64,000 nucleotides of DNA, taken from VYFG01 sp965204165 (GTDB lineage: Bacteria > Pseudomonadota > Gammaproteobacteria > Arenicellales > Poriferihabitantaceae). Below, piece by piece: positions 36,187 through 45,952 of the stretch (position 1 is its first letter; the number at the start of each line of letters is the position of its first letter). Below the pieces are notes generated by a model that saw nothing but the letters and a program-made list of their open reading frames with translations, did no database searches and was not told the origin of the DNA. The translations under genes and the position numbers were made by a program. The stretch is taken from assembly GCA_965204165.1 (NCBI GenBank), contig OZ241969.1:3844001-3908000 (forward strand), in the 5' to 3' direction.

Positions 36187-36663
36187 TCAGACATCCTTGG
36201 GAATATCCTCGTGCAGGCTTTCCGACGGATAGCGAAAGGAACCGAACCGGATCACCAGTGTGGCCAGCGCCAGGATCAGGATTGCGGAGGAGATGTAGAT
36301 CAGGGGCAGGACCGGCAACTCCCCGATCGGTATTTCCTCCACCAGGTGATGGTCCACCTGGATGATGCCCACCAGCATGCGGGTGAGGGCCGTTATGGCC
36401 ACGTAGATCAGGAAACGCACGGGCATGCGCTTGGTCTTGAAATAGATGCCGACCATGGCACCCAGTTCAAGGTAGATGAAAAGCAGCAGGATATCCTCGA
36501 TGGATGCCGAGCGCTTGCTGGCCATCAGGTGCAGGAACTCTGCCCCGGCGGACCAGACCACCATGCTGCCGATCACGAACAGGGCCAGGTAATGGAACAC
36601 ATCCGTCAGGAAATTTCCAAGGAAGCGAACAGACTGGTTGAGTTTGCGGTTTGTTTCGAGCAT
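36187..36663 (-). CDS. psiE: PsiE-family phosphate-starvation-inducible membrane protein
   Basis: A 158-residue inner-membrane protein with four hydrophobic helices (YLALFVIGSMVVWSAGAEFL; ILLLFIYLELGAMVGIYF; LIYVAITALTRMLVGI; IYISSAILILALATLVI). The family markers LELGAMVGIYFKTKRMPVRF and the TALTRMLVG segment are present. The biochemical role of PsiE is not established. No Pho box was recognised upstream. Confidence 0.85.
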   Translation of the reverse strand: MLETNRKLNQSVRFLGNFLTDVFHYLALFVIGSMVVWSAGAEFLHLMASKRSASIEDILLLFIYLELGAMVGIYFKTKRMPVRFLIYVAITALTRMLVGIIQVDHHLVEEIPIGELPVLPLIYISSAILILALATLVIRFGSFRYPSESLHEDIPKDV

Positions 36664-36811
36664 TCTGACTGCAATACGGGACCGTTGTGCGTCAATCTAG
36701 CATAATTGACAATGACAGGTCCCGGGATGCCGTCCGGCCGGGAACCGGGACCGGGTGCGGAATTACCGCGGCGCGTCACCCGGACACTGCCATTCGCGGT
36801 ATCGCCATGCC

Positions 36812-37705
36812 TCAATGAAGCGCCCGGCAAGCGGCGGCGACCGGCCTGTCCCACAGCCCGGGTTCCACGCGGCGCTCAATGTCGTGTTCCACTTCGTCAC
36901 GGAGGTTCGGAAGGAAATCGAGACGGCTGCGTGCCTCGATCTCGTCGATGCTCGCCAGGAATCCGGGGAGGCTGTCCGCCTTCAGCTTCCGGTTCGGCAG
37001 TATGAACGCGATGGCCTCCATCCGCCCGGGGTCGAGAGCCAACTTGAAGAAATGCGAGGGAACATCTACCAGGATCCCGTTGTCATCCACCCCGTCGCCG
37101 TCCATGTCCACGGCGAGCCTGGCTGTTTCCCGGTCCTCGTAGAGCGGCCCGGTGACGACATGGAGCAGACCACGTTCGCATCCCCACTGCCGCATCTTCC
37201 GTTCCAGCACCCGCCAGATGCCCCGGTTGAATCCGGCACCCACCTGCGGCGCCATGTTGCTCATGAAAAAGCTCTCGCTCATGGCCGCCTCGGACCACTT
37301 CATGGACCCCGCCGGCGCGAGATGCCCCCGGTCGTAGCCCGTCTTCCGGTAGTCGTCTTCCGCCACCCGGTGTTGCAGCGGAACCCCGGGGTCCGGCCGG
37401 TATGCCTCCCTTCGTTCCGCCCTGGGACTGATGAGATCCTCCCTGCGCAGCCGGTAGGCAACCCAGTCCGGAACGTTGCGGGCAGGATTGAATGCAACGA
37501 CCTGGCCGGCATGGCAGAGGATGACCCAGTCCGGGGCGCCGCCCGTCCCGGAAGCATTGTCCGATGCACGGTGGAAAGGCCGCCCCTGGGGAGTGAAGTG
37601 GTCACAGTCCGCCGATGCCGGACCAGCCAGGACGGCCAGCAGCAAGGCCAGGCGGCCCACCCTTCGCCTCCCGCATGCGGGACCTGGCAAACTGGAACTG
37701 GTCAC
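36812..37705 (-). CDS. Secreted DNA/RNA non-specific endonuclease (NucA type)
   Basis: The catalytic DRGH motif (YDRGHLAPAGSM) and the metal-binding asparagine region (SNMAPQVGAGFNRGIW) identify a beta-beta-alpha-Me nuclease. From the GTG at 37705 the protein starts with a basic region and hydrophobic segment (RLALLLAVLAGPASA), a plausible signal peptide, so it should act outside the cytoplasm. Upstream methionines would overlap the preceding gshB gene. About 297 residues. Confidence 0.85.
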   Translation of the reverse strand: MTSSSLPGPACGRRRVGRLALLLAVLAGPASADCDHFTPQGRPFHRASDNASGTGGAPDWVILCHAGQVVAFNPARNVPDWVAYRLRREDLISPRAERREAYRPDPGVPLQHRVAEDDYRKTGYDRGHLAPAGSMKWSEAAMSESFFMSNMAPQVGAGFNRGIWRVLERKMRQWGCERGLLHVVTGPLYEDRETARLAVDMDGDGVDDNGILVDVPSHFFKLALDPGRMEAIAFILPNRKLKADSLPGFLASIDEIEARSRLDFLPNLRDEVEHDIERRVEPGLWDRPVAAACRALH

Positions 37706-37742
37706 ACGGGAATCCGGTATTGCCGCCGCTGTGCCCGCCCGA

Positions 37743-38660
37743 CTATTCCAACGCGGATATGATCCGGTGATGCAGGGGCTCACCGGCAAAGCGGCTCATC
37801 TCCTGGAGGCCGGTGGGACTGGTGACATTGACCTCGATCAGCTGGCCACCGATCACATCGATTCCCGCGAAGAATATCCCCCGGGAAACCAGCGCGGGTT
37901 TCAGTTCCGCACAAATTTCACGATCCCTGGGTGTCAGCTCCACCGGCTGGGCGCTGCCCCCCTGATCAAGGTTGTTCAGCTCCACGCCCTCGGCATGCAC
38001 GCGCAGAATGGAACCCAGGGGATCGCCCTGGAGCAGGAGAATCCGTTTGTCCCCTTCCCGTGCCGCCGGCAAGTACTCCTGGGAGACGACCCAGTGCCGC
38101 CCCGCCCGGGTGGCCGCCTCGAGTGGCGACGGGTCCTCGCCCGGCGAGAAAAAGACGATTCCCTTGCCGCCGTGGCCGTCAACCGGTTTTACCGTGATTC
38201 TGCCGATCCGGTCCGCGAATGCCAGGATTTCCTCGGCCGAATTGCTGACCAGGGTCTGCGGGGTGTAGCGCGGAAACGCCAGCGCCGCAAGCTTCTCGTT
38301 CCAGTCCCTGACACCCTGCGGCCGGTTGATCACGCGGGTGGTCGGCGGAAGAAAGTCCAGCAGCAGGGTGGTATACAGGTAGCCGCGGTCGAAGGGCGGG
38401 TCGGTTCTCAGCCAGACCGCATCCGCCCGGGACAGGGGAACGGTTTCATCCGAAAGCACGGTGAACGGAACATCGTGATCATCCCGGACATCCAGCCACT
38501 GTATCCTGGAATACGGTTCATCATGCCGCAGGCTCAACCAGCCGGGGTCCGCGTAACCCACCGTATGCCCCCGCTCCACGCAGGCCCGCATCAGGAAATA
38601 GGTCGTATCCTTCCAGGGTTTCACGGACCCGAGGGGGTCCATGACGAAGACATGCCTCAC
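37743..38660 (-). CDS. gshB: Glutathione synthetase
   Basis: ATP-grasp ligase that joins glycine to gamma-glutamylcysteine. 305 residues, close to the usual 315. Hallmarks: FVMDPLGSVKPWKDTTYFLM start, LRTDPPFD, INRPQGVRDWNEKLAAL, VKPVDGHGGKGIVFF and the C-terminal IEVNVTSPTGLQE. It is followed 37 bp later by the secreted nuclease gene and preceded by prpE on the same strand; no gshA in view. Confidence 0.93.
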   Translation of the reverse strand: MRHVFVMDPLGSVKPWKDTTYFLMRACVERGHTVGYADPGWLSLRHDEPYSRIQWLDVRDDHDVPFTVLSDETVPLSRADAVWLRTDPPFDRGYLYTTLLLDFLPPTTRVINRPQGVRDWNEKLAALAFPRYTPQTLVSNSAEEILAFADRIGRITVKPVDGHGGKGIVFFSPGEDPSPLEAATRAGRHWVVSQEYLPAAREGDKRILLLQGDPLGSILRVHAEGVELNNLDQGGSAQPVELTPRDREICAELKPALVSRGIFFAGIDVIGGQLIEVNVTSPTGLQEMSRFAGEPLHHRIISALE

Positions 38661-38682
38661 AGCAGATTATCGCGGAGGGCTG

Positions 38683-40587
38683 TCAGGCGGCATAGCCCAG
38701 GGTTTTCAGGGCGGCGCCAATCTCGTCCAGGATCACCGGATCGTCTATGGTCGCAGGCATCTTCCATTCATCCCCGTCGGCTATCTTTTTCATGGTGCCG
38801 CGAAGAATCTTGCCGGACCGGGTCTTGGGCAGGCGGGCCACTACCGCAGCCAGCTTGAACGCGGCCACCGGTCCGATTTTCTCCCGTACGAGGCCTACGC
38901 ATTCCCTGACGATGTCCGCATGATCCCTGTCGACGCCGCTGCTGAGCACCAGGCAGCCCAGCGGCAGTTCACCCTTGAGCTGGTCCCTGACACCGATGAC
39001 GGCACATTCCGCCACGTCGGGATGTGCCGCCAGCACCTCCTCGATCGCTCCCGTGGACAGGCGATGGCCGGCGACGTTGATGACATCGTCGGTACGCGAC
39101 ATGACGAATACATATCCGTCCCCGTCGATAAAACCGGCGTCACCGGTTTCGTAGTACCCGGGGAAGCGGCTGAAATAGGAATCAAACATTCTCTGGCGGG
39201 CATTCCACAATGTCGGGAAAGTGCCCGGTGGAAGCGGAAGTTTCACGACCAGGGAGCCGATGTCGCCCGCAGCCACCGGATTGCCGTCATCATCCAGCAC
39301 CTCCATGGCCCAGCCCGGCACGGGCAGGGTCGGCGATCCTTCCTTGACCGGAAGCAGTTCGATGCCGAGGCAATTGGCACAGATGGACCAGCCGGTTTCG
39401 GTCTGCCACCAGTGATCGATCACCGGCACGCCCATCTTGTCTGTTGCCCACTGGAGCGTGTCGGGGTCCGTCCGTTCACCGGCGAGAAAGAGGGCCCGCA
39501 TCCCGGAAGTGTCGTGCCTGTCCAGGTAGTCGCCGCCTGGATCCTCCTTCTTGATGGCGCGAAACGCGGTGGGTGCGGTGAACAGCACCTTGACGTCATG
39601 CTCCTCGATGACCCGCCAGAACACGCCGGGATCCGGCGTCCCCACGGGCTTGCCCTCGAAAACGATGGTGGTGTTACGCCCAAGCAGCGGGCCGTACACG
39701 ATATAGGAATGCCCGACCACCCAGCCGACATCGGAAGCCGCCCAGAACACCTCGCCGGGGTCCACGTTGTAGATGTTCTTCATCGTCCAGTTGAGGGCGA
39801 CAATGCCACTGCCGGTGTCCCGCACCACTCCCTTGGGCTGGCCGGTGGTGCCGGAGGTATAGAGTATGTACAGGGGCGCCAGGGCGTCCAGCGGTACGCA
39901 ATCCACCGGTGCGGCCGCTGCGACGGCCTCATTCCAGTCGACGTCCCGCCCGGCCGACATCTCCGCCCGCGCCTGGGGCCGCTGGAAAACGATACAGTGC
40001 TCCGGCTTGTGGTCGGCCAGTTCAATGGCCTTGTCCAGGAGCGGCTTGTACTCGATGGTCCGGCCCGGTTCCAGGCCGCAGGAGGCGGCCACGATCGCCC
40101 TGGGTTTGCAGTCGTCGATCCTGACGGCGAGTTCGTTGGAAGCGAACCCGCCGAACACCACCGAGTGGACCGCGCCGATCCGGGCGCATGCCAGCATGGC
40201 GACAAGCGCTTCCGGGATCATGGGCATGTAGACGATGACCCTGTCCCCGGCGGAAATGCCATGGGCGGCCAGGGCGCCGGCGAAGACGGCCACCCTGTCC
40301 CTCAGTTCCCCGTAGGTGATCTTCTGCTGGGTCCCGGTGATGGGACTGTCGTGGATGATGGCGAGCTGTTCCGCGTGACCGGCTTCCACGTGCCGGTCCA
40401 CGGCGTTGTAGCAGACATTGGTCTGGCCGCCGGCAAACCAGCGATAGTAGGGCGCATCACTGTCGTCCAGAACCGTGTCCCACCTGCGGTACCAGTGTAC
40501 CAGTTCGGCGGCCTCGCCCCAGAACCCCTCCGGGTCGTCAATGGAGCGGCGGTAGATCTCTTCAAAGGTGTCTGTCATGTTTCTCAT
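38683..40587 (-). CDS. prpE: Propionyl-CoA synthetase (acetyl-CoA synthetase family)
   Basis: A 634-residue adenylate-forming ligase. The AMP-binding loop is YILYTSGTTGQPKGVV, the WWQTETGWSI motif follows, and the catalytic C-terminal lysine lies in PKTRSGKILRGTMKKIA. The N-terminal YRRSIDDPEGFWGEAA and the IPEALVAMLACARIGAVHSV block match PrpE closely. It activates propionate for the methylcitrate or methylmalonyl route. It is divergent from the enoyl-CoA hydratase gene, consistent with short-chain acid metabolism; acetate activity cannot be excluded. Confidence 0.9.
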   Translation of the reverse strand: MRNMTDTFEEIYRRSIDDPEGFWGEAAELVHWYRRWDTVLDDSDAPYYRWFAGGQTNVCYNAVDRHVEAGHAEQLAIIHDSPITGTQQKITYGELRDRVAVFAGALAAHGISAGDRVIVYMPMIPEALVAMLACARIGAVHSVVFGGFASNELAVRIDDCKPRAIVAASCGLEPGRTIEYKPLLDKAIELADHKPEHCIVFQRPQARAEMSAGRDVDWNEAVAAAAPVDCVPLDALAPLYILYTSGTTGQPKGVVRDTGSGIVALNWTMKNIYNVDPGEVFWAASDVGWVVGHSYIVYGPLLGRNTTIVFEGKPVGTPDPGVFWRVIEEHDVKVLFTAPTAFRAIKKEDPGGDYLDRHDTSGMRALFLAGERTDPDTLQWATDKMGVPVIDHWWQTETGWSICANCLGIELLPVKEGSPTLPVPGWAMEVLDDDGNPVAAGDIGSLVVKLPLPPGTFPTLWNARQRMFDSYFSRFPGYYETGDAGFIDGDGYVFVMSRTDDVINVAGHRLSTGAIEEVLAAHPDVAECAVIGVRDQLKGELPLGCLVLSSGVDRDHADIVRECVGLVREKIGPVAAFKLAAVVARLPKTRSGKILRGTMKKIADGDEWKMPATIDDPVILDEIGAALKTLGYAA

Positions 40588-40721
40588 CCCGCGGTTCTGC
40601 GATCACCGGACGCATCGGACCGCTTTTCTGTTTCGAATAAACCGTCGAACAAACCGGCAATATGCCGGGGAGGATATGTTTTGCGTTATAGTCTAGATCA
40701 ATCCCATTTCGTATTCTACCA

Positions 40722-41498
40722 ATGGCCTACAGCACCATTCTCGTGGAGACCCGTGACCGTACGGGGCTCATTCAACTGAACCGGCCCGAGGCGCTGAACG
40801 CGCTTTCATCCGGGATGATGATAGAACTCGGCCAGGCTCTGCGTGACTTCGAGAATGACGACGCAGTCGGGGCCATCGTGATCACCGGCAACGAGAAAGC
40901 CTTCGCCGCCGGTGCGGACATCAAGGAAATGAAGGACAAGAGCTACATGGATGTCTTCCGGCAGGATTTCATCACCGACAACTGGGAGGCGGTGTTGCAA
41001 TGCCGCAAGCCGGTCATTGCCGCGGTGGCGGGATACGCCCTGGGGGGCGGTTGTGAGCTTGCCATGATGTGCGATTTCATCATCGCTGCGGACAACGCCC
41101 GGTTCGCACAGCCGGAAGTCAACCTCGGCATCATTCCGGGTGCCGGCGGCACCCAGCGCCTGACGCGGGCGGTGGGCAAGTCCAAGGCCATGGACCTGTG
41201 CCTGACCGGGCGCATGATGGACGCCGAGGAGGCCGAACGTGCAGGCCTTGTTGCCCGGATCGTGCCCGCCGGAGAACTGCTGGAAAGCACCCTGGAAATC
41301 GCGCAGTCCATTGCCGGAAAGTCCCTGCCCTCAGTGATGGCCTGCAAGGAGTCCGTCAACCGCTCTTTCGAGTCCGCGTTGGCGGAAGGACTGCTGTTCG
41401 AACGTCGCCAGTTCCACGCCCTGTTCGCCACCGAGGACCAGAAGGAAGGCATGTCGGCCTTTGCCGAGAAGCGCGAGGCCCAGTGGAAGCATCGCTGA
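40722..41498 (+). CDS. Enoyl-CoA hydratase/isomerase (crotonase family)
   Basis: A 258-residue crotonase. The oxyanion-hole segments AFAAGADIKEM and ALGGGCELAMMCDFIIA, plus PEVNLGIIPGAGGTQRLTRA, carry both catalytic glutamates, so true hydratase activity is likely. It is close to mitochondrial-type short-chain enoyl-CoA hydratases. Divergent from prpE across 134 bp, and 31 bp before the MFS gene. Confidence 0.92.
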   Translation: MAYSTILVETRDRTGLIQLNRPEALNALSSGMMIELGQALRDFENDDAVGAIVITGNEKAFAAGADIKEMKDKSYMDVFRQDFITDNWEAVLQCRKPVIAAVAGYALGGGCELAMMCDFIIAADNARFAQPEVNLGIIPGAGGTQRLTRAVGKSKAMDLCLTGRMMDAEEAERAGLVARIVPAGELLESTLEIAQSIAGKSLPSVMACKESVNRSFESALAEGLLFERRQFHALFATEDQKEGMSAFAEKREAQWKHR

Positions 41499-41529
41499 CC
41501 GGGATCCGGGCGATTCCAGGCAATCGGTA

Positions 41530-42741
41530 ATGAATGCGCCCAGCGGCAGCTGGCGGACGCCCCTCCTTGTCATTACCGCCGGGTGCCTGATCTCCCTGAT
41601 CGGCTTCGGCGTCCGTTCCGGGTTCGGGCTGTTTCTCGAGCCCATGACCGTGGCCATGGACTGGAACCGGGAAATCTACGGCCTTGCCATGGCGCTGCAG
41701 AACCTCTTCTGGGGCCTCAGCCTGCCATTCGCCGGGGCGCTGGCAGACCGCTTCGGACCCGTCTGGGTCATCATTTCCGGTGCCGTGATGTACGCCCTGG
41801 CGGTGTACGGCATGTCCATCGCGGACACGCCCATGCTGCTCCATCTCACGGGCGGGATTCTGGCGGGAGTCGGCATCGCGTTCTCCGCGTTCACCATCGC
41901 CATGGCGTCCATGGCCCGGGTGGTGGAACCGGAACAGCGGTCGATGGTTCTGGGGCTCGGCACGGCGGCCGGTTCCCTCGGCCAGTTCCTGTTTTCACCC
42001 ATCACCCAGGGATTCATCGGGGCCTTCGGCTGGATCACGGCGCTGGTGCTGCTGGCATCGATCCTCATGGTCATGGTTCCGCTGTCCTTCGCCCTGCCCA
42101 ACGATCCCAACCAGTCCGTGGGCGAGACCGTGGACCAGACCATGGGCGAGGCGCTGCGCGAAGCGGGCGGCCACCTTGGCTACATCCTGCTCACCGCGGG
42201 TTTCTTCGTCTGCGGATTCCACCTGGCGTTCATCACCGTGCATTTCCCCGCCTACATCCAGGATCTGGGCATGGACCCCGTGATCGGTGCCTGGGCCATC
42301 GGCGTCATCGGGCTGATGAACATCGTCGGCTCCGTTCTCTCCGGGATCGCCGGCCAGCGGTTCAGCAAGAAGATGGCGCTCAGCCTGATCTACTTCCTGC
42401 GCTCGGTCGCGATCCTGGCCCTGCTGGTGCTGCCGAAGACTCCCCTGGTCATTCTCACCTTCGCCGGCGCCATCGGCCTTCTCTGGCTCTCCACGGTGCC
42501 CCTGACCACCGGCATAGTCGCCCAGGTGTTCGGCGTCCGCTACATGTCCATGCTGTTCGGGATCGTATTCCTCAGCCACCAACTCGGCAGTTTCCTGGGG
42601 GTCTGGCTGGGCGGACGGATCTATGACCAGACCGGTTCCTACGATGGCATCTGGTATGCCGGGATCATACTGGGACTGGCCGCGGCCCTGGTACACCTGC
42701 CCATCAACGAACGCCCCCTGCCCCGCCTGCGAATGGCCTGA
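41530..42741 (+). CDS. MFS transporter, oxalate/formate antiporter or monocarboxylate type
   Basis: A 403-residue, twelve-helix transporter. The start at 41530 gives a normal first helix (LLVITAGCLISLIGFGVRSG). The loop between helices 2 and 3 is GALADRFGPVW, the family's GxxxDRxG motif. Its closest look is to monocarboxylate/oxalate-formate carriers. Placement after the hydratase and near prpE suggests uptake of a short carboxylate, by inference. Confidence 0.85.
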   Translation: MNAPSGSWRTPLLVITAGCLISLIGFGVRSGFGLFLEPMTVAMDWNREIYGLAMALQNLFWGLSLPFAGALADRFGPVWVIISGAVMYALAVYGMSIADTPMLLHLTGGILAGVGIAFSAFTIAMASMARVVEPEQRSMVLGLGTAAGSLGQFLFSPITQGFIGAFGWITALVLLASILMVMVPLSFALPNDPNQSVGETVDQTMGEALREAGGHLGYILLTAGFFVCGFHLAFITVHFPAYIQDLGMDPVIGAWAIGVIGLMNIVGSVLSGIAGQRFSKKMALSLIYFLRSVAILALLVLPKTPLVILTFAGAIGLLWLSTVPLTTGIVAQVFGVRYMSMLFGIVFLSHQLGSFLGVWLGGRIYDQTGSYDGIWYAGIILGLAAALVHLPINERPLPRLRMA

Positions 42742-42861
42742 CCGGCACCCCGGACCCGGTCGCGGGAAACTGTCGGCGGGTGTTCCGGAATTTGCAGTCC
42801 CGCTGTCAGCGCCCGGGCGGGATTCCGTGCCGGCAGCTCCTGTCCGGTCAGTCCGAACAGG

Positions 42862-45159
42862 TCAGGACCTGCCCTCGGTGTCAAAGGCCAGCACTTCCTC
42901 ACCCTTGTCGTCGGCGGCGACGGATACCTTGATGCAGCCTCCCTTGGCCAGTTTCCCGAACAACAGCTCGTCCGCCATGGGTCGCTTGATTTCCTGCTGG
43001 ATCAGCCGCGCCATGGGTCTGGCTCCCATTGCCGGGTCGTAACCCTTCCTTGCCAGCCAGTCAAGGGCCGCGTCATCCACCTCGATCGTCACATTCCTGT
43101 CCGCGAGCTGGTGCTCCACCTCCAGCAGGAACTTCTTGACCACGTGGCGGATGGTGTCCGGGTCCAGGCCGGCAAAGCGGATGACGGCATCCAGCCGGTT
43201 GCGGAATTCCGGTGTAAAGGTTTTCCGGATTGCCTCCATGTCATCCGTGGAATGATCCTGGGTGATGAAGCCCATCGTTTCCCTGGCGGCCCGCTCCGCG
43301 CCGGCGTTGGTGGTCATGATGATGATGACGTTGCGGAAATCCGACTTGCGGCCGTTGTTGTCGGTCAGGTTGCCGTAATCCATGACCTGGAGCAGGATGT
43401 TGAATACATCGGGATGCGCCTTCTCGATCTCGTCGAACAGGAGCACCGCATGGGGATGCTTGTTGATCGCCTCCGTCAGCAGCCCGCCCTGGTCGAAGCC
43501 GACATATCCCGGGGGAGCGCCGATGAGCCGGGACACCGTGTGGCGCTCCATGTACTCCGACATGTCGAAACGGATGAACTCGATGCCCAGGGTGTTGGCG
43601 AGCTGCCTGGTCACCTCGGTCTTGCCGACGCCGGTGGGCCCGGAAAACAGCAGCGAGGCAATGGGGCGCCCGGTATTGCCAAGTCCTGACCGGGCCATCT
43701 TGATGGCGGACGACAGGGCCTCGATGGCGGTGTCCTGCCCGAACACCACCATCTTCAGGTCCCGCTCCAGGTTTTTCAGGGCCTGAACGTCGGACGCCGA
43801 GACATGTTTGGGCGGAATCCGTGCGATGTCCGCGATCATCTTCTCGATATCCTTCACGCCCACGGTTTTCTTGCGCCTTTCCGCGTCTGCCAGGCGGGTG
43901 CGGGCACCGGCCTCGTCGATCACGTCGATGGCGGTGTCCGGTAACTGGCGGTCCGTGAGGTAGCGGGCCGAAAGTTCCACTGCGCTGCGAAGCGCCGGGT
44001 TGGTGTAGCGGACTTCATGGTGCTCCTCGAAGCGCGACTTGAGCCCGCGCAGGATCTCCACGGCCTCGTCGATGGTGGGTTCGGTGATGTCTATTTTCTG
44101 GAACCGCCGTGACAGGGCCCGGTCCTTCTCGAATATGGTGCGGTATTCCTGGTAGGTGGTGGACCCGATGCACTTGAGGTCGCCGGAAGCCAGCATGGGT
44201 TTCAACAGGTTGGAGGCATCCAGCGCCCCGCCGGATACCGCACCCGCACCGATGATGGTATGGATTTCATCGATGAACAGAATCGCGCCGGTCTCATTGT
44301 CCAGGGCTTTCAGTACCGACTTCAGCCGCTGTTCGAAATCACCCCGGTACTTCGCACCCGCAAGCAGGGCCCCCATGTCCAGGGTATAGATGGTCGAGTT
44401 TTCGAGTATATCCGGCACATCGCCGGACACGATGTTGCGCGCCAGACCTTCAGCGAGCGCGGTCTTGCCCACTCCGGCTTCGCCCACAAACAACGGGTTG
44501 TTCTTTCGCCTGCGGCAGAGTATCTGGATCGTTCGCTCGAGCTCCATGGCGCGTCCGATCAGGGGGTCGATGCGGCCCTGTTCCGCAAGCTGGTTCAGGT
44601 TGATGGTGTAGTTTTCAAGGGCACCGTCGGTCTGTTCATACCCCCCCTCCCCATCGTATTCGTGCTCCTGCTCCGGCGCCGGCAGGCGGTCCCCTTCCGG
44701 CACCTTGGTGATGCCGTGGGAAATGTAGTTCACCACATCGTAGCGGCTGATCTCCTGCTGGCTCAGGAAATAGACCGCGAAGGACTCCCTTTCGCTGAAC
44801 ACCGCCACGAGGACGTTGGCGCCCTTGACCTCCTTCTTGCCCGAGCTCTGCACATGCATGATGGCTCGCTGCAGCACCCGCTGAAACCCGAGACCCGGCT
44901 GCGGCTCGTCCTCGCTTTCCGGCTCGAGTTGGGGCACCTCGTTTTCCAGGTACTGCTCCAGAGACTGCTTGAGGACTCCGATATCCCCCCCGCACAGCCG
45001 TATGGCCTTGCTGGTCTCCTTGTCATCCAGCAACGCGTAGAGCAGGTGCTCCACGGTGATGATCTCGTGCCGGCGGGTACGGGCGTAGTTGACCGCCGTT
45101 CCCAGGGTGACTTCAAGTTCTTCGGACAGCATGGCCTTTGCCGGAACGGACAGGAACAT
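42862..45159 (-). CDS. clpA: ATP-dependent Clp protease ATP-binding subunit ClpA
   Basis: A 765-residue AAA+ unfoldase working with ClpP. Two ATPase modules: Walker A GEAGVGKTA and GPTGVGKTE, Walker B LFIDEIHT and LLFDEIEKA. The N-terminal Clp repeat domain opens with ELEVTLGTAVNYARTRRHEI; the likely true start is the methionine at 45132. The ClpP-contact loop is MGF (RETMGFITQDHSTDD) where E. coli has IGL. clpS lies immediately upstream on the same strand. Confidence 0.95.
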   Translation of the reverse strand: MFLSVPAKAMLSEELEVTLGTAVNYARTRRHEIITVEHLLYALLDDKETSKAIRLCGGDIGVLKQSLEQYLENEVPQLEPESEDEPQPGLGFQRVLQRAIMHVQSSGKKEVKGANVLVAVFSERESFAVYFLSQQEISRYDVVNYISHGITKVPEGDRLPAPEQEHEYDGEGGYEQTDGALENYTINLNQLAEQGRIDPLIGRAMELERTIQILCRRRKNNPLFVGEAGVGKTALAEGLARNIVSGDVPDILENSTIYTLDMGALLAGAKYRGDFEQRLKSVLKALDNETGAILFIDEIHTIIGAGAVSGGALDASNLLKPMLASGDLKCIGSTTYQEYRTIFEKDRALSRRFQKIDITEPTIDEAVEILRGLKSRFEEHHEVRYTNPALRSAVELSARYLTDRQLPDTAIDVIDEAGARTRLADAERRKKTVGVKDIEKMIADIARIPPKHVSASDVQALKNLERDLKMVVFGQDTAIEALSSAIKMARSGLGNTGRPIASLLFSGPTGVGKTEVTRQLANTLGIEFIRFDMSEYMERHTVSRLIGAPPGYVGFDQGGLLTEAINKHPHAVLLFDEIEKAHPDVFNILLQVMDYGNLTDNNGRKSDFRNVIIIMTTNAGAERAARETMGFITQDHSTDDMEAIRKTFTPEFRNRLDAVIRFAGLDPDTIRHVVKKFLLEVEHQLADRNVTIEVDDAALDWLARKGYDPAMGARPMARLIQQEIKRPMADELLFGKLAKGGCIKVSVAADDKGEEVLAFDTEGRS

Positions 45160-45207
45160 CCCGGGTTGCGGACAGGTCGTAAACCAGCAATGCCTGCACG
45201 GACGCCA

Positions 45208-45540
45208 TCATGCCAGATCCATGGTGCATTGCAGGGGGTGCTGGTATTCCATGGCATAGTCGATCACCAGCTGGACCTTGGTTTCGGCAATCTCTCTTGG
45301 AAACACCCCACAGACACCGATGCCCCGGGTATGCACATGCAGCATTACCTGCTCGGCCCTGGGTTGGGACATATGAAAGATCTTCATCAGCAGTTTCACC
45401 ACGAATTCCATCGGGGTGTAGTCATCGTTGTGCAGCAGGACCTTGTACATCGGTGGCTTCTTGAGCTTCGGTTTGCTCCGCTCGACAATCAGTCCCGTGC
45501 CGGAACCGTTATTGCCGCCGGGCTCCTTCTTGTCGGACAT
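45208..45540 (-). CDS. clpS: ClpS adaptor of the N-end rule pathway
   Basis: A 110-residue adaptor that delivers proteins with destabilising N-terminal residues to ClpAP. Core motif YKVLLHNDDYTPMEFVVKLL, then MLHVHTRGIGVCGVFPREIA. Disordered N-terminal tail rich in G, N and K. Directly upstream of clpA as in most proteobacteria. Confidence 0.95.
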   Translation of the reverse strand: MSDKKEPGGNNGSGTGLIVERSKPKLKKPPMYKVLLHNDDYTPMEFVVKLLMKIFHMSQPRAEQVMLHVHTRGIGVCGVFPREIAETKVQLVIDYAMEYQHPLQCTMDLA

Positions 45541-45583
45541 CTGTATTCAGGTCATGCGGGGATGGCCACGTCCCGGGCAGTCC

Positions 45584-45952
45584 TCACATGGCTCCACCAC
45601 AGCCGCCGCAGGCTCCACTGCCGCCCACTGCCTGGAAGACATTGTTGAAAACGAACGACGCATTCATTCCGTCATCCACATAATCCACCTCGGCACCTTC
45701 AAGAAAACCCAGCGCCACCGGGTCCACCACCAGCCTGAAGCCGGACCCGTCCGACATCACGCTGTCCGCGGATTCCGCCTTCTCGGCAAATGTCATGCCG
45801 TAATTCATGCCGGAACATCCCCCGCCGGAGACATAGATCCTCACTGCGGACACTTCTCCGTTGGTGTCCCTTACCAGGGTGGATATCTTGTCCCGGGCGC
45901 TTTGCGTCACCGTCAGTTCCGACTCACTCAGAGTATGGCTGTATTCGATCAT
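45584..45952 (-). CDS. A-type iron-sulfur carrier protein (IscA/ErpA/HesB family)
   Basis: A 122-residue carrier for Fe-S cluster delivery. First ligand cysteine in YVSGGGCSGMNYGMTF; the family's VVDPVALGFLEGAEVDYVDD block follows. The C-terminal pair is in GGSGACGGCGGAM: C-x-x-C instead of the common C-x-C. The start at 45952 is chosen because the conserved part begins soon after; the longer frame upstream is not coding-like. It lies 43 bp before clpS. ErpA is plausible but not certain. Confidence 0.85.
   Translation of the reverse strand: MIEYSHTLSESELTVTQSARDKISTLVRDTNGEVSAVRIYVSGGGCSGMNYGMTFAEKAESADSVMSDGSGFRLVVDPVALGFLEGAEVDYVDDGMNASFVFNNVFQAVGGSGACGGCGGAM

Noticed and set aside
42841..42863. 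Hairpin CCTGTCCGG/CCGAACAGG between the MFS gene and clpA as a terminator
   Set aside because: One mismatch-like wobble and no T-tract on either strand; it also overlaps the clpA stop codon.
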